From contig JAFWSI010000007.1 of assembly GCA_017519415.1 (NCBI GenBank), positions 1 to 64,000 of the forward strand: 64,000 nt of DNA, written 5' to 3'. The notes under the pieces are model-generated. The model had not been told where the DNA came from, searched no databases, and saw only the letters and a program-made list of their open reading frames with translations. The translations under genes were made by a program, and so were the position numbers. Positions 8,568 through 16,854 of the stretch are shown in pieces. How positions within the stretch are numbered: position 1 is the first letter of the stretch; every line of letters begins with the position of its first letter. The DNA is from Ruminococcus sp. (GTDB lineage Bacteria; Bacillota; Clostridia; Oscillospirales; Ruminococcaceae).

Positions 8568-8595
8568 CCCGCAGGGGCTTTATACCGCCTGCGGG
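8568..8595. terminator. Intrinsic terminator
   Basis: CCCGCAGG pairs with CCTGCGGG across a 12-base loop. CTTTTG follows on the + side, and a T-run (from AAAAAAC) follows on the - side, so it can serve either strand. On the - strand it ends the phage module. Confidence 0.75.
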
Positions 8596-8692
8596 CTTTT
8601 GTAAATACGGGAGTGCTTCCGCACAGTTTCTCTGCAGACCGTTTTTGAGAGCGTTCATGGTTTTTACTTGAGCAGCTTTAAGTGCTGCCTTT

Positions 8693-9625
8693 TCAGGTCT
8701 GACTGTGAGGAAATCTGTCGGTATACACGCCTGTTTCGGTGAATATGCCTCTGCTGCTGCCCTTTATGCTCAGGGAGCCCACAGGCTGAGCGGTCACGCT
8801 GCCGAAGCTCACAAGGTCGCAGAGGTCCTCGCCGCAGTAGCCGCTGTATGAGCAGTACCGCTCGGCAAGGCCGCGGCTGTCGAATTTATCGCGGTAGGCA
8901 AGAGCCTGCTGCGGGTCGTACAGGAACCGCATATCCAGATCGAAGTATTTGTGCCTTACGATCCTCCTTGCCGACACATCGGCGTCATGAAGATCGAAAG
9001 TGCCGTAGTTGCCGCCCATATCAGCCATATGGTAATCGCTGGCAAGGCGGCTGTACATGAGCCCCGACCCCATTGCAATTATTTCCCTGCTGCTGAGGTC
9101 GAAGGTACCGGGAGCAGCCGCAGGACTTATCATGACCCTGTTGGTGCCCTTTATGTAGGGATAGGTGCCGAGGAGCTTATAGGACAGATTGGCTGCGGCG
9201 TCCCACATGGAGGTATTTGGTCTTACGTAGATATAGCTGCTGTTATCGCTGTTGTATTCGTGCTCCACATAGGGCAGCGTACAGTAATCGTCCATAAGCG
9301 AGTTGAAGGAGATATTCATTTTAAGTCCCGGCTCTATCTGGTTCTGACACAGCAGCGAGGTAAAGCCGCGGGAGCTTATCCGTACAAGGCTTTTTCCGCC
9401 CTTTTTCTCCAGCCTGAGGCTGTCAATGAGGCCGTGGTGTACGGTATTCCCGTCAATACTGAGTAGTACCTCCGCCGCGTTGTCAAAGCTGCCGCTCTCC
9501 GCCTCCGCCCTTGCCGAAAGCTCGGTATAGGGGATATAGACGTCCTTTCGGAAGCTGAAATCCAGCACCCTTTCCTCGGCGGTAACGGTGCCGCTGCTGT
9601 TTTTCACGGTAAGGAGCACTGTCAT
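8693..9625 (-). CDS. Phage baseplate hub/late-control-like protein (putative)
   Basis: A 310-residue protein, last gene of the phage module. The N-terminal part reads as a beta-rich tail protein (ERVLDFSFRKDVYIPYTEL, then DGNTVHHGLIDSLRLEK), and a SMWDAAANLSYKLLGTYPYI segment resembles hub proteins of the gp27/late-control D type. The call rests on this general pattern and on position after connector and tail-type genes, not on a firm family match. The start overlaps the upstream stop by 4 bases (ATGA). Confidence 0.5.
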   Translation of the reverse strand: MTVLLTVKNSSGTVTAEERVLDFSFRKDVYIPYTELSARAEAESGSFDNAAEVLLSIDGNTVHHGLIDSLRLEKKGGKSLVRISSRGFTSLLCQNQIEPGLKMNISFNSLMDDYCTLPYVEHEYNSDNSSYIYVRPNTSMWDAAANLSYKLLGTYPYIKGTNRVMISPAAAPGTFDLSSREIIAMGSGLMYSRLASDYHMADMGGNYGTFDLHDADVSARRIVRHKYFDLDMRFLYDPQQALAYRDKFDSRGLAERYCSYSGYCGEDLCDLVSFGSVTAQPVGSLSIKGSSRGIFTETGVYTDRFPHSQT

Positions 9626-10017
9626 GGCGAAACGCTCCTTGTGACCGCCTCAGCGGTGATGAGAGTGACCGTCGCCGAAGCCCAGTCCCCTCCCTTGTCC
9701 TCGTAGGTGTATGCCAGCATACGGCAGCCCGTGAACCTCAGCCCCATATACTCCACGGCAAGAGCCGTTCCCGAGCGTATAAGGCTGTTGAAGTCATATA
9801 CAAAGTCCATGGGGTCGTCCTCCGTACATATCCTGCCCGAGAAAGTGAGCCTTGTGCTGCGCAGCGAGTCGTTCGTGAGAGCAGTCCCCCCGTCGGCGGT
9901 GGGCTCCTCGTTTATGCTCCTTGCGGCGGAAGCCCTGAACTCCTCGCAGTATATGACGCAGCTGCCGATGGTTACGGGGAGAGCCTCCCTATGAGTAAAA
10001 GCCGTAACGCTGCTCAT
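9622..10017 (-). CDS. Phage tail/completion-type protein
   Basis: A 131-residue protein from the ATG at 10017, which overlaps the stop of the upstream gene (ATGA). A longer frame to 10125 exists but would run through the upstream gene. It is beta-rich with TIGSCVIYCEEFRAS, RLTFSGRICTEDD and GLRFTGCRMLAYTYEDKGGDW stretches, similar in feel to small tail or tube proteins. No firm family is recognised; position between a tail-completion-like and a hub-like gene is the main clue. Confidence 0.5.
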   Translation of the reverse strand: MSSVTAFTHREALPVTIGSCVIYCEEFRASAARSINEEPTADGGTALTNDSLRSTRLTFSGRICTEDDPMDFVYDFNSLIRSGTALAVEYMGLRFTGCRMLAYTYEDKGGDWASATVTLITAEAVTRSVSP

Positions 10018-10427
10018 ACATTTTCCCTTCCGATCCTGGTGAGGCCACTTGCCGACAGTCTTACGTTCAGCACGAGCCGCTGTATATTGCTGTCGAACTT
10101 CACGCTCATTTTGCTCAGCCTGCAAGTCATGCCCGACATATCCGACACCACAGGCCCCACCTTTTCGTCGTAATAATTATAGAGCTTTATCATCGAATAG
10201 TCCTCGGGAGCGGCAATGCTTATCTCTATCTCCGCCCTGAAGGGCAGGAACACCGTATACGGCGAATAGATAGGCGCCGACGATTCAAAGGAGCCTATAC
10301 CCACAACAGTGAAGAAGCTGCTGCCCTTCCTACTGACCGATTTTGCGTCAAAGGCGCTGTAAACAGGGTCCACGCCGTTCTCCGCAAGCTTTGCTGTTAT
10401 ATCGTCTATCAGTTCCCTGAGCATCAT
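10014..10427 (-). CDS. Phage head-tail completion-like protein
   Basis: A 137-residue protein starting MMLRELIDDITAKLAENGVDP and continuing with a mixed alpha/beta fold (FFTVVGIGSF, FRAEIEISIAAPEDYSM). The short N-terminal helix followed by beta strands is typical of minor tail or neck proteins in siphophages. It overlaps the upstream connector gene by 4 bases and has GGGAGG ahead of its start. Family assignment is positional. Confidence 0.5.
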   Translation of the reverse strand: MMLRELIDDITAKLAENGVDPVYSAFDAKSVSRKGSSFFTVVGIGSFESSAPIYSPYTVFLPFRAEIEISIAAPEDYSMIKLYNYYDEKVGPVVSDMSGMTCRLSKMSVKFDSNIQRLVLNVRLSASGLTRIGRENV

Positions 10428-10792
10428 ATTTCCTCCCTTCCGTTTGAAATGCCCGCAAAGACAAAGGTATCCGCCTTTATGAATTTACGGCATATCTGCA
10501 TATAATCACTGAGCAGCTGCTTTGAGTACTCGTAAGCCGTATTCTGCGACTCACTGAGTACCTTTCCCCCGTAGGTCACGGCAGCTCTTTCCCTTGCCGC
10601 AAGTATCTGCTGATACCTGTAATAGGCAAGCGCAGCGGCAAGGTATTCAAGTCTCGCGTCAGTGCGGTCGGCTCCGTCCCTGAGCATATCGAGCACCTCG
10701 CATATGGCAAGGTTTATGATCCTGATATAGGTGTCGCCTATCTCCTCTCCGACGAAGAGATCAAAGAGCGAAACTATTTCCTGAATATCCAT
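10424..10792 (-). CDS. Phage head-tail connector-like protein
   Basis: A 122-residue, mostly helical protein (IVSLFDLFVGEE, LAAALAYYRYQQILAARER, YEYSKQLLSDYMQICRKF). Helical proteins of this size directly after capsid and protease genes are usually head-tail adaptors. GGAGGGAG stands before the ATG at 10792, and the gene overlaps the end of the protease-like gene by 32 bases. The product name is inferred from place and fold type. Confidence 0.5.
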   Translation of the reverse strand: MDIQEIVSLFDLFVGEEIGDTYIRIINLAICEVLDMLRDGADRTDARLEYLAAALAYYRYQQILAARERAAVTYGGKVLSESQNTAYEYSKQLLSDYMQICRKFIKADTFVFAGISNGREEI

Positions 10793-11633
10793 ATTCTCCC
10801 TCCTGTTTCATGGAGAAATCCTCTGCGGACTCCTTTTCCTCATCGGTGAGCTCCAGCTGCACCTCAGCCCTGCCATTTCCGCACTTAGCCTCAAAGGACT
10901 TGCGGAGAGCTATGAGCTGAAGGGTATCGAGAGTAGCCGCAGATACAGAGGCTATATCCGCAGCAGCCCTGCCGCCTGAGAAATAAGCGAGCCTGCGTAT
11001 ATCCCTGCGGAGCTCCGCGTCTGCCTCGGCGGTATGAGCCGCCTGATGTCTGACCTCACCGGCATCGCTGAACTTTTTTGTAACTCCCGCATTCACCTGA
11101 GCGGGAACGGCGACGAAGCTCCACTCATAGGCGTCGGTAATGTCGCCGAGCACGGTATGGCAGAGCTTTCCGCCGTACTTTCTGCCCTTTATGTGGTTAC
11201 AGGATACAACGTCCTTATCGCAGCCGCAGACCGAGCAGATATGCTTTGCCGCCGAGCAGGAGATACTCACCTCTTTTTTTATTCCGCCGTCTATTTCGGC
11301 GATAAGGTTCCTGTTCTCGTCGGTGCGCACCATATAGGCCATAGCCCTGAGGTATTTGTAGGGACTGCCGTAGGAGGTGGTGCGGGAGCTGTCCGTGACG
11401 AGCTCCGTATCGAAGATACGGGCGTTCTGATTGACGGTAGTGGCATTATGGTCGAAGATCCCCGTCTTGCCCGCGAAGCTGTTTTTCAGCGTTTCGAGAG
11501 CCTCGTCGGAGAAGCGTTCGCAGTCTCGGTCCACCTCGTTGTCGCAGAGTATCACCGAAAAGACATAGACCTCGTCCTCGCTGAGGGGACGGCGGGTGAA
11601 GCGGTTTATCTTATCGAGTATGGTCTTGTCCAT
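10761..11633 (-). CDS. Prohead protease-like protein with cysteine cluster
   Basis: A 290-residue protein from the ATG at 11633, chosen because AAAGGAG lies 7 bases upstream; the frame opens at 11684. Protease-like landmarks are TGIFDHNAT (candidate catalytic His), KKEVSISCSA (candidate Ser) and YEWSFVAVPAQVNAG, the common strand of HK97-type prohead proteases. Between them is a Cys/His group, CSVCGCDKDVVSCNHIKG plus a later CH, that could bind zinc. Oddly it lies downstream of the capsid gene, while most phages place the protease before the capsid. Catalytic assignment is inferred. Confidence 0.6.
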   Translation of the reverse strand: MDKTILDKINRFTRRPLSEDEVYVFSVILCDNEVDRDCERFSDEALETLKNSFAGKTGIFDHNATTVNQNARIFDTELVTDSSRTTSYGSPYKYLRAMAYMVRTDENRNLIAEIDGGIKKEVSISCSAAKHICSVCGCDKDVVSCNHIKGRKYGGKLCHTVLGDITDAYEWSFVAVPAQVNAGVTKKFSDAGEVRHQAAHTAEADAELRRDIRRLAYFSGGRAAADIASVSAATLDTLQLIALRKSFEAKCGNGRAEVQLELTDEEKESAEDFSMKQEGEYGYSGNSFAL

Positions 11634-11700
11634 ATTTTCTCCTTTCATAGTATTTTTGCAGCAGCCGCCTTTGGCGGTCCGCATATGTTTATGTTATTAA

Positions 11701-11861
11701 AGGGACGCCCTCTCTTACAGGGCGTCCCTCTTTCCAAAACAGTCCACCGGACTGTTTGGAAAATCCACCCTTGCGGAGCGCCTTGTAACTGCGGGGCTTT
11801 GCCCCACGCCCCACAAGGGCTGTCAGCCCTTGACCTGACCAAAGGAACAAAGTCCCTTTGG
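11701..11861. repeat. Five-hairpin intergenic repeat inside phage module
   Basis: Between capsid and protease genes lie stacked palindromes: AGGGACGCCC/GGGCGTCCCT (11701-11729), TCCAAAACAGTCC/GGACTGTTTGGA (11733-11760), GGGGC/GCCCC (11793-11805), AAGGGC/GCCCTT (11815-11831) and CCAAAGG/CCTTTGG (11839-11861). The GGGGCTTTGCCCC block looks like multi-hairpin repeats I associate with Ruminococcus relatives. No ORF of merit runs through it. It splits an otherwise gapless operon. Confidence 0.75.
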
Positions 11862-11913
11862 AATCCCGTTCACGGGCTCAGCAAACAATTACAACGCTGA
11901 ATCCGGCGCAGAC

Positions 11914-12879
11914 TCACTCGTTAGCTGTAACAGTAAGCACCTTTACAGCGTCGGGAGCTATCTTCCTGAAGCCGCAGGTAATGGATACCGTCATCTGATC
12001 CAGCTGACGGTCGATGAGCTTGTCCGTCTCCATTACAAGGTCTGTGCTGGTTATGAATTCAAGGGCGAAATCACGGTCGATACCGATGATCGTATCCTCG
12101 TCCGCAGCAGAGGTCTTGACCAGCTCCGCTCCGAAGGGGAGAATGAGTCTGCCGTCGGGAGTTGCCGCGCAGTCCTTGAGCTGCTCCATGGCTGCGATCT
12201 TTGAAGCAAGAGCGGGAGAGGTTATCACCGTTGTCATGTCAAAACAGTCGAATGCACCGTAGAGAGCCGCAAGGTCATCGTAGGTGAGAGCCTGTGTGGT
12301 TATGGGAGTAACGCCGTCCTCGAGAACGCTTACCGCCTCCTTTATCACGGATACCGCAAGTCTTACGCCCACGCTCCTGAGCATTACGCCGAACACGTCG
12401 AGTCTCTGCTTTCTCACAGCCTCGTAGGAGGCGCTGATGAGTCTGCCGAACTTAGTAAGCACGGTCGCCGTGCTTCCCTCTCTTACGGTAGCCTCGGGGA
12501 GCTGCTCTCCCTCATCGGCAGCCTCGTATGCAGCCGAATCGTCCAGCACGCAGCCAAGATACTGACTGCCCTCGCATACCGTTTTTGCCGCGCATACCGA
12601 TCTGAGCACAGTTTCGTTGAAGCCCTTTCTTATGCAGCGGGTTACGAATTCGGGGAAGAGCACCGCAGTCTCCGTGGTCGAGAAGAACTTCTCCACGCAG
12701 TCGCAGTCCTGTCCGTTTATCCTGATATTGAAGCGCTTGAGCTGTCTCTCGAAGGCGTCGAGTCTTTCGAGAGGAGTGCCTGCGTATGCCGCAGAGGGAT
12801 CAAGCTCCTCGAGAGCGGCTGTGAATGACTTGCCGCTGAGATTATAAAGGCCTTTTTCAAGTCTGATGTCGTTATACAT
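11914..12879 (-). CDS. Phage major capsid protein (HK97-like, putative)
   Basis: A 321-residue protein from the ATG at 12879, which has GGAGG eight bases upstream; a longer frame to 12912 overlaps the portal gene. The N-terminal 100 residues are charged and helical, like a scaffold-type delta region. The rest has the capsid pattern: an E-loop-like LPEATVREGSTATVLTKFG, a spine helix (VFGVMLRSVGVRLAVSVI), TVITSPALASKIAAM, and a C-terminal IDRQLDQMTVSITCGFRK strand. Position after the portal supports the call. An encapsulin was considered, but the terminase and portal neighbours argue for a phage. Confidence 0.72.
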   Translation of the reverse strand: MYNDIRLEKGLYNLSGKSFTAALEELDPSAAYAGTPLERLDAFERQLKRFNIRINGQDCDCVEKFFSTTETAVLFPEFVTRCIRKGFNETVLRSVCAAKTVCEGSQYLGCVLDDSAAYEAADEGEQLPEATVREGSTATVLTKFGRLISASYEAVRKQRLDVFGVMLRSVGVRLAVSVIKEAVSVLEDGVTPITTQALTYDDLAALYGAFDCFDMTTVITSPALASKIAAMEQLKDCAATPDGRLILPFGAELVKTSAADEDTIIGIDRDFALEFITSTDLVMETDKLIDRQLDQMTVSITCGFRKIAPDAVKVLTVTANE

Positions 12880-12895
12880 ATTTTTTACCTCCGTA

Positions 12896-14029
12896 TTATT
12901 CATTTTCTTCAAGGCGCAGCTCTATTTCCCGCGCCTGTGCGTTTTTCAGCCTTGCCTCCGCAAGTGCCGTTTCGTCCTGTAGATTGATGTTGTCCCACTC
13001 CACCGAGCAGGATGCCTCCGAGCCTATGGAAGCAAGGAAGGCGTTTCCCACGTCGCATATCACGGGCGTGAGGAGCCTTCGGTAATACTCCAACTCTGAG
13101 GTGAGTATATCCGCCTGCTGGGAGGACATACGCTCCGTGGAGCTCCAGGAAAGTCCCAGCAGGAACGGCGGTATGGAAAGCTTTGCGATGAGCTGCTCAA
13201 GTAACTGCCTTACGGGCACATTGGTATCAAAGAGCTGGTTTTCGGCTCCGATGACCTTTATATCAACGTCGCCCACCGCCACAAAGTCCTTTACCTGACC
13301 GTATTTTGCCGATTTCATTCCGTCAGCCCATTCACGGGCTATCTGCTGCGCTCTTTCCCGGGTATTCATCATATCCCCGCCCGTTCCCGAGGGCTTGTAG
13401 GTCACTGCATAGCGGACATTTCCTGCACGGTCGTAGTTCTGACCGATGCAGCCGTATATCCTCATAAGGATCCCGCTGAGTGACGGAAGCCCGCGGAGCA
13501 GCGAATTGCCGCCCGTGAGCGAGGAATAGAGTATACGCTCGGGATGAGCTATCTTCCGCGAGCCCCCGTTGGGAGCAGTTACAGTATAGCTCCTGCTGAA
13601 GGGCTCTGCACCCGCGGATATGCGGACACGGGATATGTCCCCGTTCCACAGTCCCGCGATGCGGCGCTGCCCGCTGTCGGCGACTATCTCGCCAACCGCA
13701 CTGCCGTAGGTAAGCAGGCTGTCCAGAAAATTATCCGCGAAGCAGCCCACCGAACGCCCCGTAAGTCCTACGGGAACGTTTTCGAGAAAGCTGTCCAGCT
13801 CCTGCTGGTACCTTTCGTCGGAGCACTTCACGCGGAAGCCGCCTGTGAGCCTGATTATCTTTATTATGGCAGCGTCGATTATCGGAACTGCACAGCGCAG
13901 CCTGTCGTACAGCTCCTTCTCGCAGGGATATACCGCCGCAGGAAGGGCAAAGCCGTCGCCGCAGCTGCGCTGCATGGTCACAAGACCGGGAGACAGCTCC
14001 GCTGCGCTTTTTTTCTTAAAAAGCTTCAT
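12896..14029 (-). CDS. Phage portal protein
   Basis: A 377-residue protein. Portal-like features are the N-terminal MKLFKKKS, an early CAVPIIDAAIIKIIRL helix, HPERILYSSLTGGN, a stem/clip region, and LSIPPFLLGLSWSSTERMSS, the loop conserved in portal families. It ends in a Glu/Arg-rich helix. It follows terL by 33 bases and precedes the capsid gene, the usual order. The dodecameric portal is the DNA gate of the phage head. AGGAGGTAAC precedes the ATG. Confidence 0.82.
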   Translation of the reverse strand: MKLFKKKSAAELSPGLVTMQRSCGDGFALPAAVYPCEKELYDRLRCAVPIIDAAIIKIIRLTGGFRVKCSDERYQQELDSFLENVPVGLTGRSVGCFADNFLDSLLTYGSAVGEIVADSGQRRIAGLWNGDISRVRISAGAEPFSRSYTVTAPNGGSRKIAHPERILYSSLTGGNSLLRGLPSLSGILMRIYGCIGQNYDRAGNVRYAVTYKPSGTGGDMMNTRERAQQIAREWADGMKSAKYGQVKDFVAVGDVDIKVIGAENQLFDTNVPVRQLLEQLIAKLSIPPFLLGLSWSSTERMSSQQADILTSELEYYRRLLTPVICDVGNAFLASIGSEASCSVEWDNINLQDETALAEARLKNAQAREIELRLEENE

Positions 14030-14062
14030 GTTACCTCCTTGTGTTTTTTTCGGACGTACCGC

Positions 14063-15304
14063 TCATCGGGATACGGAAAGGGCTATCAGCCCCTCCTCCT
14101 CAGAGCCTGCCATATCCGCCACAAAATAGCGCATATCGTCCATGGCATGGTCGTTTTCCTTTACGGGAGCGTCCGTCCCCGTTTTCTCGTTCCAGCAGTA
14201 AAGAGCGAACTCACGCAGTATATCCGTGCAGGACTCGTGGAAGCGGAGCTTTCCCTGCTTCAGTGCCGTGCTGACCTTGCGTATCCCCGATATTACGTCG
14301 TTGTCCGCCTTTACCACCGGAAATCTGCCGTGGCGGCGTATGCACTCGATAAAGCTTGCCGCCGAAGGATCAACTATTACCTTTTCGATCGGTCTTCCTC
14401 CCGCCAGCTCCTCAAGAGCCTCGTAATGCTCCTCGTCTGTGCGGGATATGCCCTCTCTGCGGGAGTCGTAATAATACTCCCTGAGCCTGTACCAGATTCC
14501 GTCACGGAGTCCCCACAGCCCGAAGGAGGAGGGATTTACCGTGCCGTAATCGCAGGATATGACGAACCTTTCACAGTCCACATCGCCGCTGAAAACGTGC
14601 TTCTCCCTGCTGAACATGGGGTATACAGCTCCCTGGGAGGCCGTCCATTTCCCGAGTACGAAGCGCTCGTAGAAGGTGCCGGAGTACATACGCTTGTAGC
14701 GCTCCTTTACCCTTTCGGAGAGAGAGGGATTGTCGTCCATGTCGAAATGGAGATACAGGGCGTTCTTCTCCCTGAGCTTCTTTATCCATTCGTTGTAGAA
14801 CCAGTGGGAGGGATTGTCGGGATTGCAGTTGAACCACATCTTCGAGCCGCTCACCGAGCACCTTGCAAGTGCCTGCTCCACAAAGGAACGGGGCATGAGA
14901 GCTACCTCGTCAAAGAATACTCCCGACAGGGTCATACCCTGTATCAGCGCTGCGGAGCTCTCGTCCCTGCCGCCGAAAAGATATACCCTGTTGGTGCTGC
15001 CGAGAAAGGTCATGTCAAAATAGTTCTGACTGATCCTTTCACTTATGGTATAGCCGTATTCTCTCAGCATAGGCAGCAGCGGCGTTATCAGGTTCCTGCG
15101 GAGGGATGTTATAGTCTTGCCGCACATGGCGAAGGCTCCGCCGCTGAAGCACCTGCTTGCCCAGAATATGAACCCCAGCGACATGGCGAGAGTTTTGCCG
15201 CTTCGCACGGCTCCGTCGCATATTATGGCGTCGCGGTCGCCGTAGCCCCGCATATTCCACCATTTCAGCGTGAGGAGCTGCTTTGCCGAGAACTCAGTTA
15301 TCAT
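14063..15304 (-). CDS. terL: Phage terminase large subunit
   Basis: A 413-residue packaging motor. The Walker A-like GAVRSGKTLAMSLG is at about residues 30-43, Walker B VFFDEVALM with MPRSF follows, and the C-terminal nuclease half carries VISCDYGTVNPSSFGLW, VIVDPSAASFI and DHAMDDMRYF acidic motifs. All main catalytic blocks look intact. The ATG at 15304 is preferred; a GTG at 15316 is possible. It overlaps the terS end by 11 bases. Confidence 0.9.
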   Translation of the reverse strand: MITEFSAKQLLTLKWWNMRGYGDRDAIICDGAVRSGKTLAMSLGFIFWASRCFSGGAFAMCGKTITSLRRNLITPLLPMLREYGYTISERISQNYFDMTFLGSTNRVYLFGGRDESSAALIQGMTLSGVFFDEVALMPRSFVEQALARCSVSGSKMWFNCNPDNPSHWFYNEWIKKLREKNALYLHFDMDDNPSLSERVKERYKRMYSGTFYERFVLGKWTASQGAVYPMFSREKHVFSGDVDCERFVISCDYGTVNPSSFGLWGLRDGIWYRLREYYYDSRREGISRTDEEHYEALEELAGGRPIEKVIVDPSAASFIECIRRHGRFPVVKADNDVISGIRKVSTALKQGKLRFHESCTDILREFALYCWNEKTGTDAPVKENDHAMDDMRYFVADMAGSEEEGLIALSVSR

Positions 15305-15779
15305 CAAGGCTCTCACTCTCCCCGTCGCCGGTCAGGGCTCTTATAAGGCTCTCTGCCTTTCCGCGGTCATTGAATGCAGTCTCCAGCTCGAAGAGCTTCT
15401 CCAGCGCCTTGAGCCTGTCAAAGAGCTTCACCTCTACGCCTCCGCCCTTTACACGCTTTATCTCGGACACATTGAAAAGATCCAGCTTTTCTATCACTCC
15501 CGCAGGCGGGAGCTCGTCCGCAAATACAAGATATACCGCGTCGGAGCAGCTCCCGAAGGCAAGCCTTTTCAGGCCTGCGGCCACGCTGCCGCTGTCGGAG
15601 AGCACCTCCCGCAGCTGCGCTATGAGCTGACGGCATTCCTCCGTCTTCAGGAGCTCTATACCCTCTGTCAGTGCGCTTTCGCGGGGAAAGCCCGCTCTGA
15701 CCGCCGCTTCCTCAGCGCTTCCCAGCATTACATAATTGCAGCAGAAGGCGTTGAGCTTCGATCTTGTGTTCCTGTTCAA
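15294..15779 (-). CDS. terS: Phage terminase small subunit
   Basis: A 161-residue protein with TTG start and AAAGGAGGT nine bases before it. An N-terminal helix-turn-helix region (LNAFCCNYVMLGSAEEAAVRAGF) is followed by a central VYLVFADE strand and a helical oligomerisation end (FDRLKALEKLFELE). It is the first gene of the module. It recognises the packaging site in phage DNA. No integrase or repressor lies beside it. Confidence 0.8.
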   Translation of the reverse strand: MNRNTRSKLNAFCCNYVMLGSAEEAAVRAGFPRESALTEGIELLKTEECRQLIAQLREVLSDSGSVAAGLKRLAFGSCSDAVYLVFADELPPAGVIEKLDLFNVSEIKRVKGGGVEVKLFDRLKALEKLFELETAFNDRGKAESLIRALTGDGESESLDDN

Positions 15780-15997
15780 AAAATAAGACCTCCTTTCATT
15801 CCCGAACGGATAACACCGTTCTCATAAGGGGTGCAAAAAGGGGTCTGAATCAACCTGAAACGGTTGTATAACAGAAAAAAAGTTTTTAACTTTGTAGAGG
15901 TGCACAATTGTGAACATACGTTTCTGTGAATTTGAAATAAAAAACAGCTCCCGAAAATGACTCGGTGTCATATACCTGGGAGTTAACATACAGTTCA
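15780..15997. other. Gene-free spacer between phage module and TM2 gene
   Basis: No coding signal. It carries a CACAATTGTG palindrome at 15903-15912 and an AT-rich stretch. It separates the divergent phage module (leftward) from the 16060 gene (rightward). Confidence 0.5.
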
Positions 15998-16026
15998 TTG
16001 ACAAGCCGAACGGTTTCTGATATAAT
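15998..16026 (+). promoter_or_regulatory. Consensus sigma-A promoter
   Basis: TTGACA at 15998, 17-base spacer, TATAAT at 16021, both hexamers perfect. It drives the zinc-ribbon/TM2 gene starting at 16060; AGGGGG precedes the ATG. Confidence 0.85.
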
Positions 16027-16059
16027 AATGTATCATAAACCATGATAGGGGGATAAACT

Positions 16060-16422
16060 ATGTATTGTAAATATTGCGGCAAATATGTGGACGACAGCGC
16101 CAACTTCTGCGACTCCTGCGGCGGAGTGATGGAGCCCGACAGGGCCGTCATGCAGAACAATCAGTATGACCAGTATAATCCCGCACAGGCTGGCTATAAG
16201 TCCAAGGTGGCGGCCGGCGTGCTAGGTATAGTCCTGGGTGCTCTCGGTATCCATAACTTCTACCTCGGCTACAACGGCAGGGCTATAGCTCAGCTCCTCA
16301 TTACTCTTCTGAGCTGCGGCTTCCTTTCTGTGGTGAGCTGGGTGTGGGGACTTATCGAGGGTATCATGATACTTACAGGAAGTATCAATACCGACGCGGA
16401 CGGCAATCCGCTTTCGCAGTAA
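16060..16422 (+). CDS. Zinc-ribbon TM2-domain membrane protein
   Basis: A 120-residue protein. The N-terminal zinc ribbon has two CxxC pairs (YCKYCG, FCDSCG). A TM2 domain follows from about residue 47: VAAGVLGIVLGALGIHNFYLG, then a second hydrophobic span with SWVWGLIEGIMILTG. TM2 proteins are common in Clostridia and their function is not known. It is a single gene with its own promoter and terminator. Confidence 0.88.
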   Translation: MYCKYCGKYVDDSANFCDSCGGVMEPDRAVMQNNQYDQYNPAQAGYKSKVAAGVLGIVLGALGIHNFYLGYNGRAIAQLLITLLSCGFLSVVSWVWGLIEGIMILTGSINTDADGNPLSQ

Positions 16423-16440
16423 AAGTATTTCAAAAGGAAC

Positions 16441-16491
16441 AGCCCGTACATCAGTACGGGCTGCTTTTTTCGGGCGGACATAATGTCCGCC
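16441..16491 (+). terminator. Tandem terminators
   Basis: AGCCCGTAC/GTACGGGCT followed by TTTTTT (16441-16470), then GGCGGACA/TGTCCGCC followed by TTTTATTTTT (16473-16500). The first ends the TM2 gene; the second lies at the end of the convergent xre gene. Confidence 0.8.
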
Positions 16492-16499
16492 TTTTATTT

Positions 16500-16733
16500 T
16501 TACAGTTTTTCTTCGATCGCAATTACTATATCGCTCATCTTCACGTCAAGGGCGTTTGCTATGCGGTACAATGTTTCGAGAGTGGGCTTGCGCTCGCCCC
16601 GCTCAATAGCGCTGAGATGTGTGCGCCCGATGTCGGCAAGTCCGCTGATGACCTCCTGCGATATTCCCTTTTTCTTACGAAATTCCGCTATAACTTCTCC
16701 TACTATTTTAGAATCAAGTGTTGACATATACAT
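16500..16733 (-). CDS. XRE-family helix-turn-helix regulator
   Basis: A 77-residue single-domain Cro/C1-type DNA-binding protein: VIAEFRKKKGISQEVISGLADIGRTHLSAIERGERKPTLE in outline, followed by LYRIANALDV. GAGGTGATAAT stands before the ATG. It is divergent from the zinc-ribbon gene at 16855 and the shared 120-base gap contains two ACATATGT palindromes on the partner promoter, so it may regulate that gene and itself. It lacks any ligand or dimerisation domain. Confidence 0.9.
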   Translation of the reverse strand: MYMSTLDSKIVGEVIAEFRKKKGISQEVISGLADIGRTHLSAIERGERKPTLETLYRIANALDVKMSDIVIAIEEKL

Positions 16734-16783
16734 ATTATCACCTCATGATAATATGATATACTACTTTTGTACAATTATTGACT

Positions 16784-16819
16784 ACATATGTTGACATTTG
16801 AATACATATGTGTTATACT
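16784..16819 (+). promoter_or_regulatory. Promoter with paired ACATATGT palindromes
   Basis: TTGACA at 16791, 17-base spacer, TATACT at 16814. ACATATGT occurs at 16784-16791 and 16804-16811, 20 bases apart, the first touching the -35 box and the second inside the spacer. This layout fits repression by the divergent XRE protein. Confidence 0.65.
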
Positions 16820-16854
16820 TATATTACAAATCAACCTTGACAGGAGGCGCTTTT

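Noticed and set aside
11914-12879. Encapsulin
   Set aside because: The gene sits between portal and protease-like genes with terminase upstream, so a phage capsid is more likely.
13544-15346. 600-residue ORF on the + strand opposite terL and portal
   Set aside because: It is antisense to two clear phage genes with good motifs, in GC-rich DNA where antisense frames stay open by chance.
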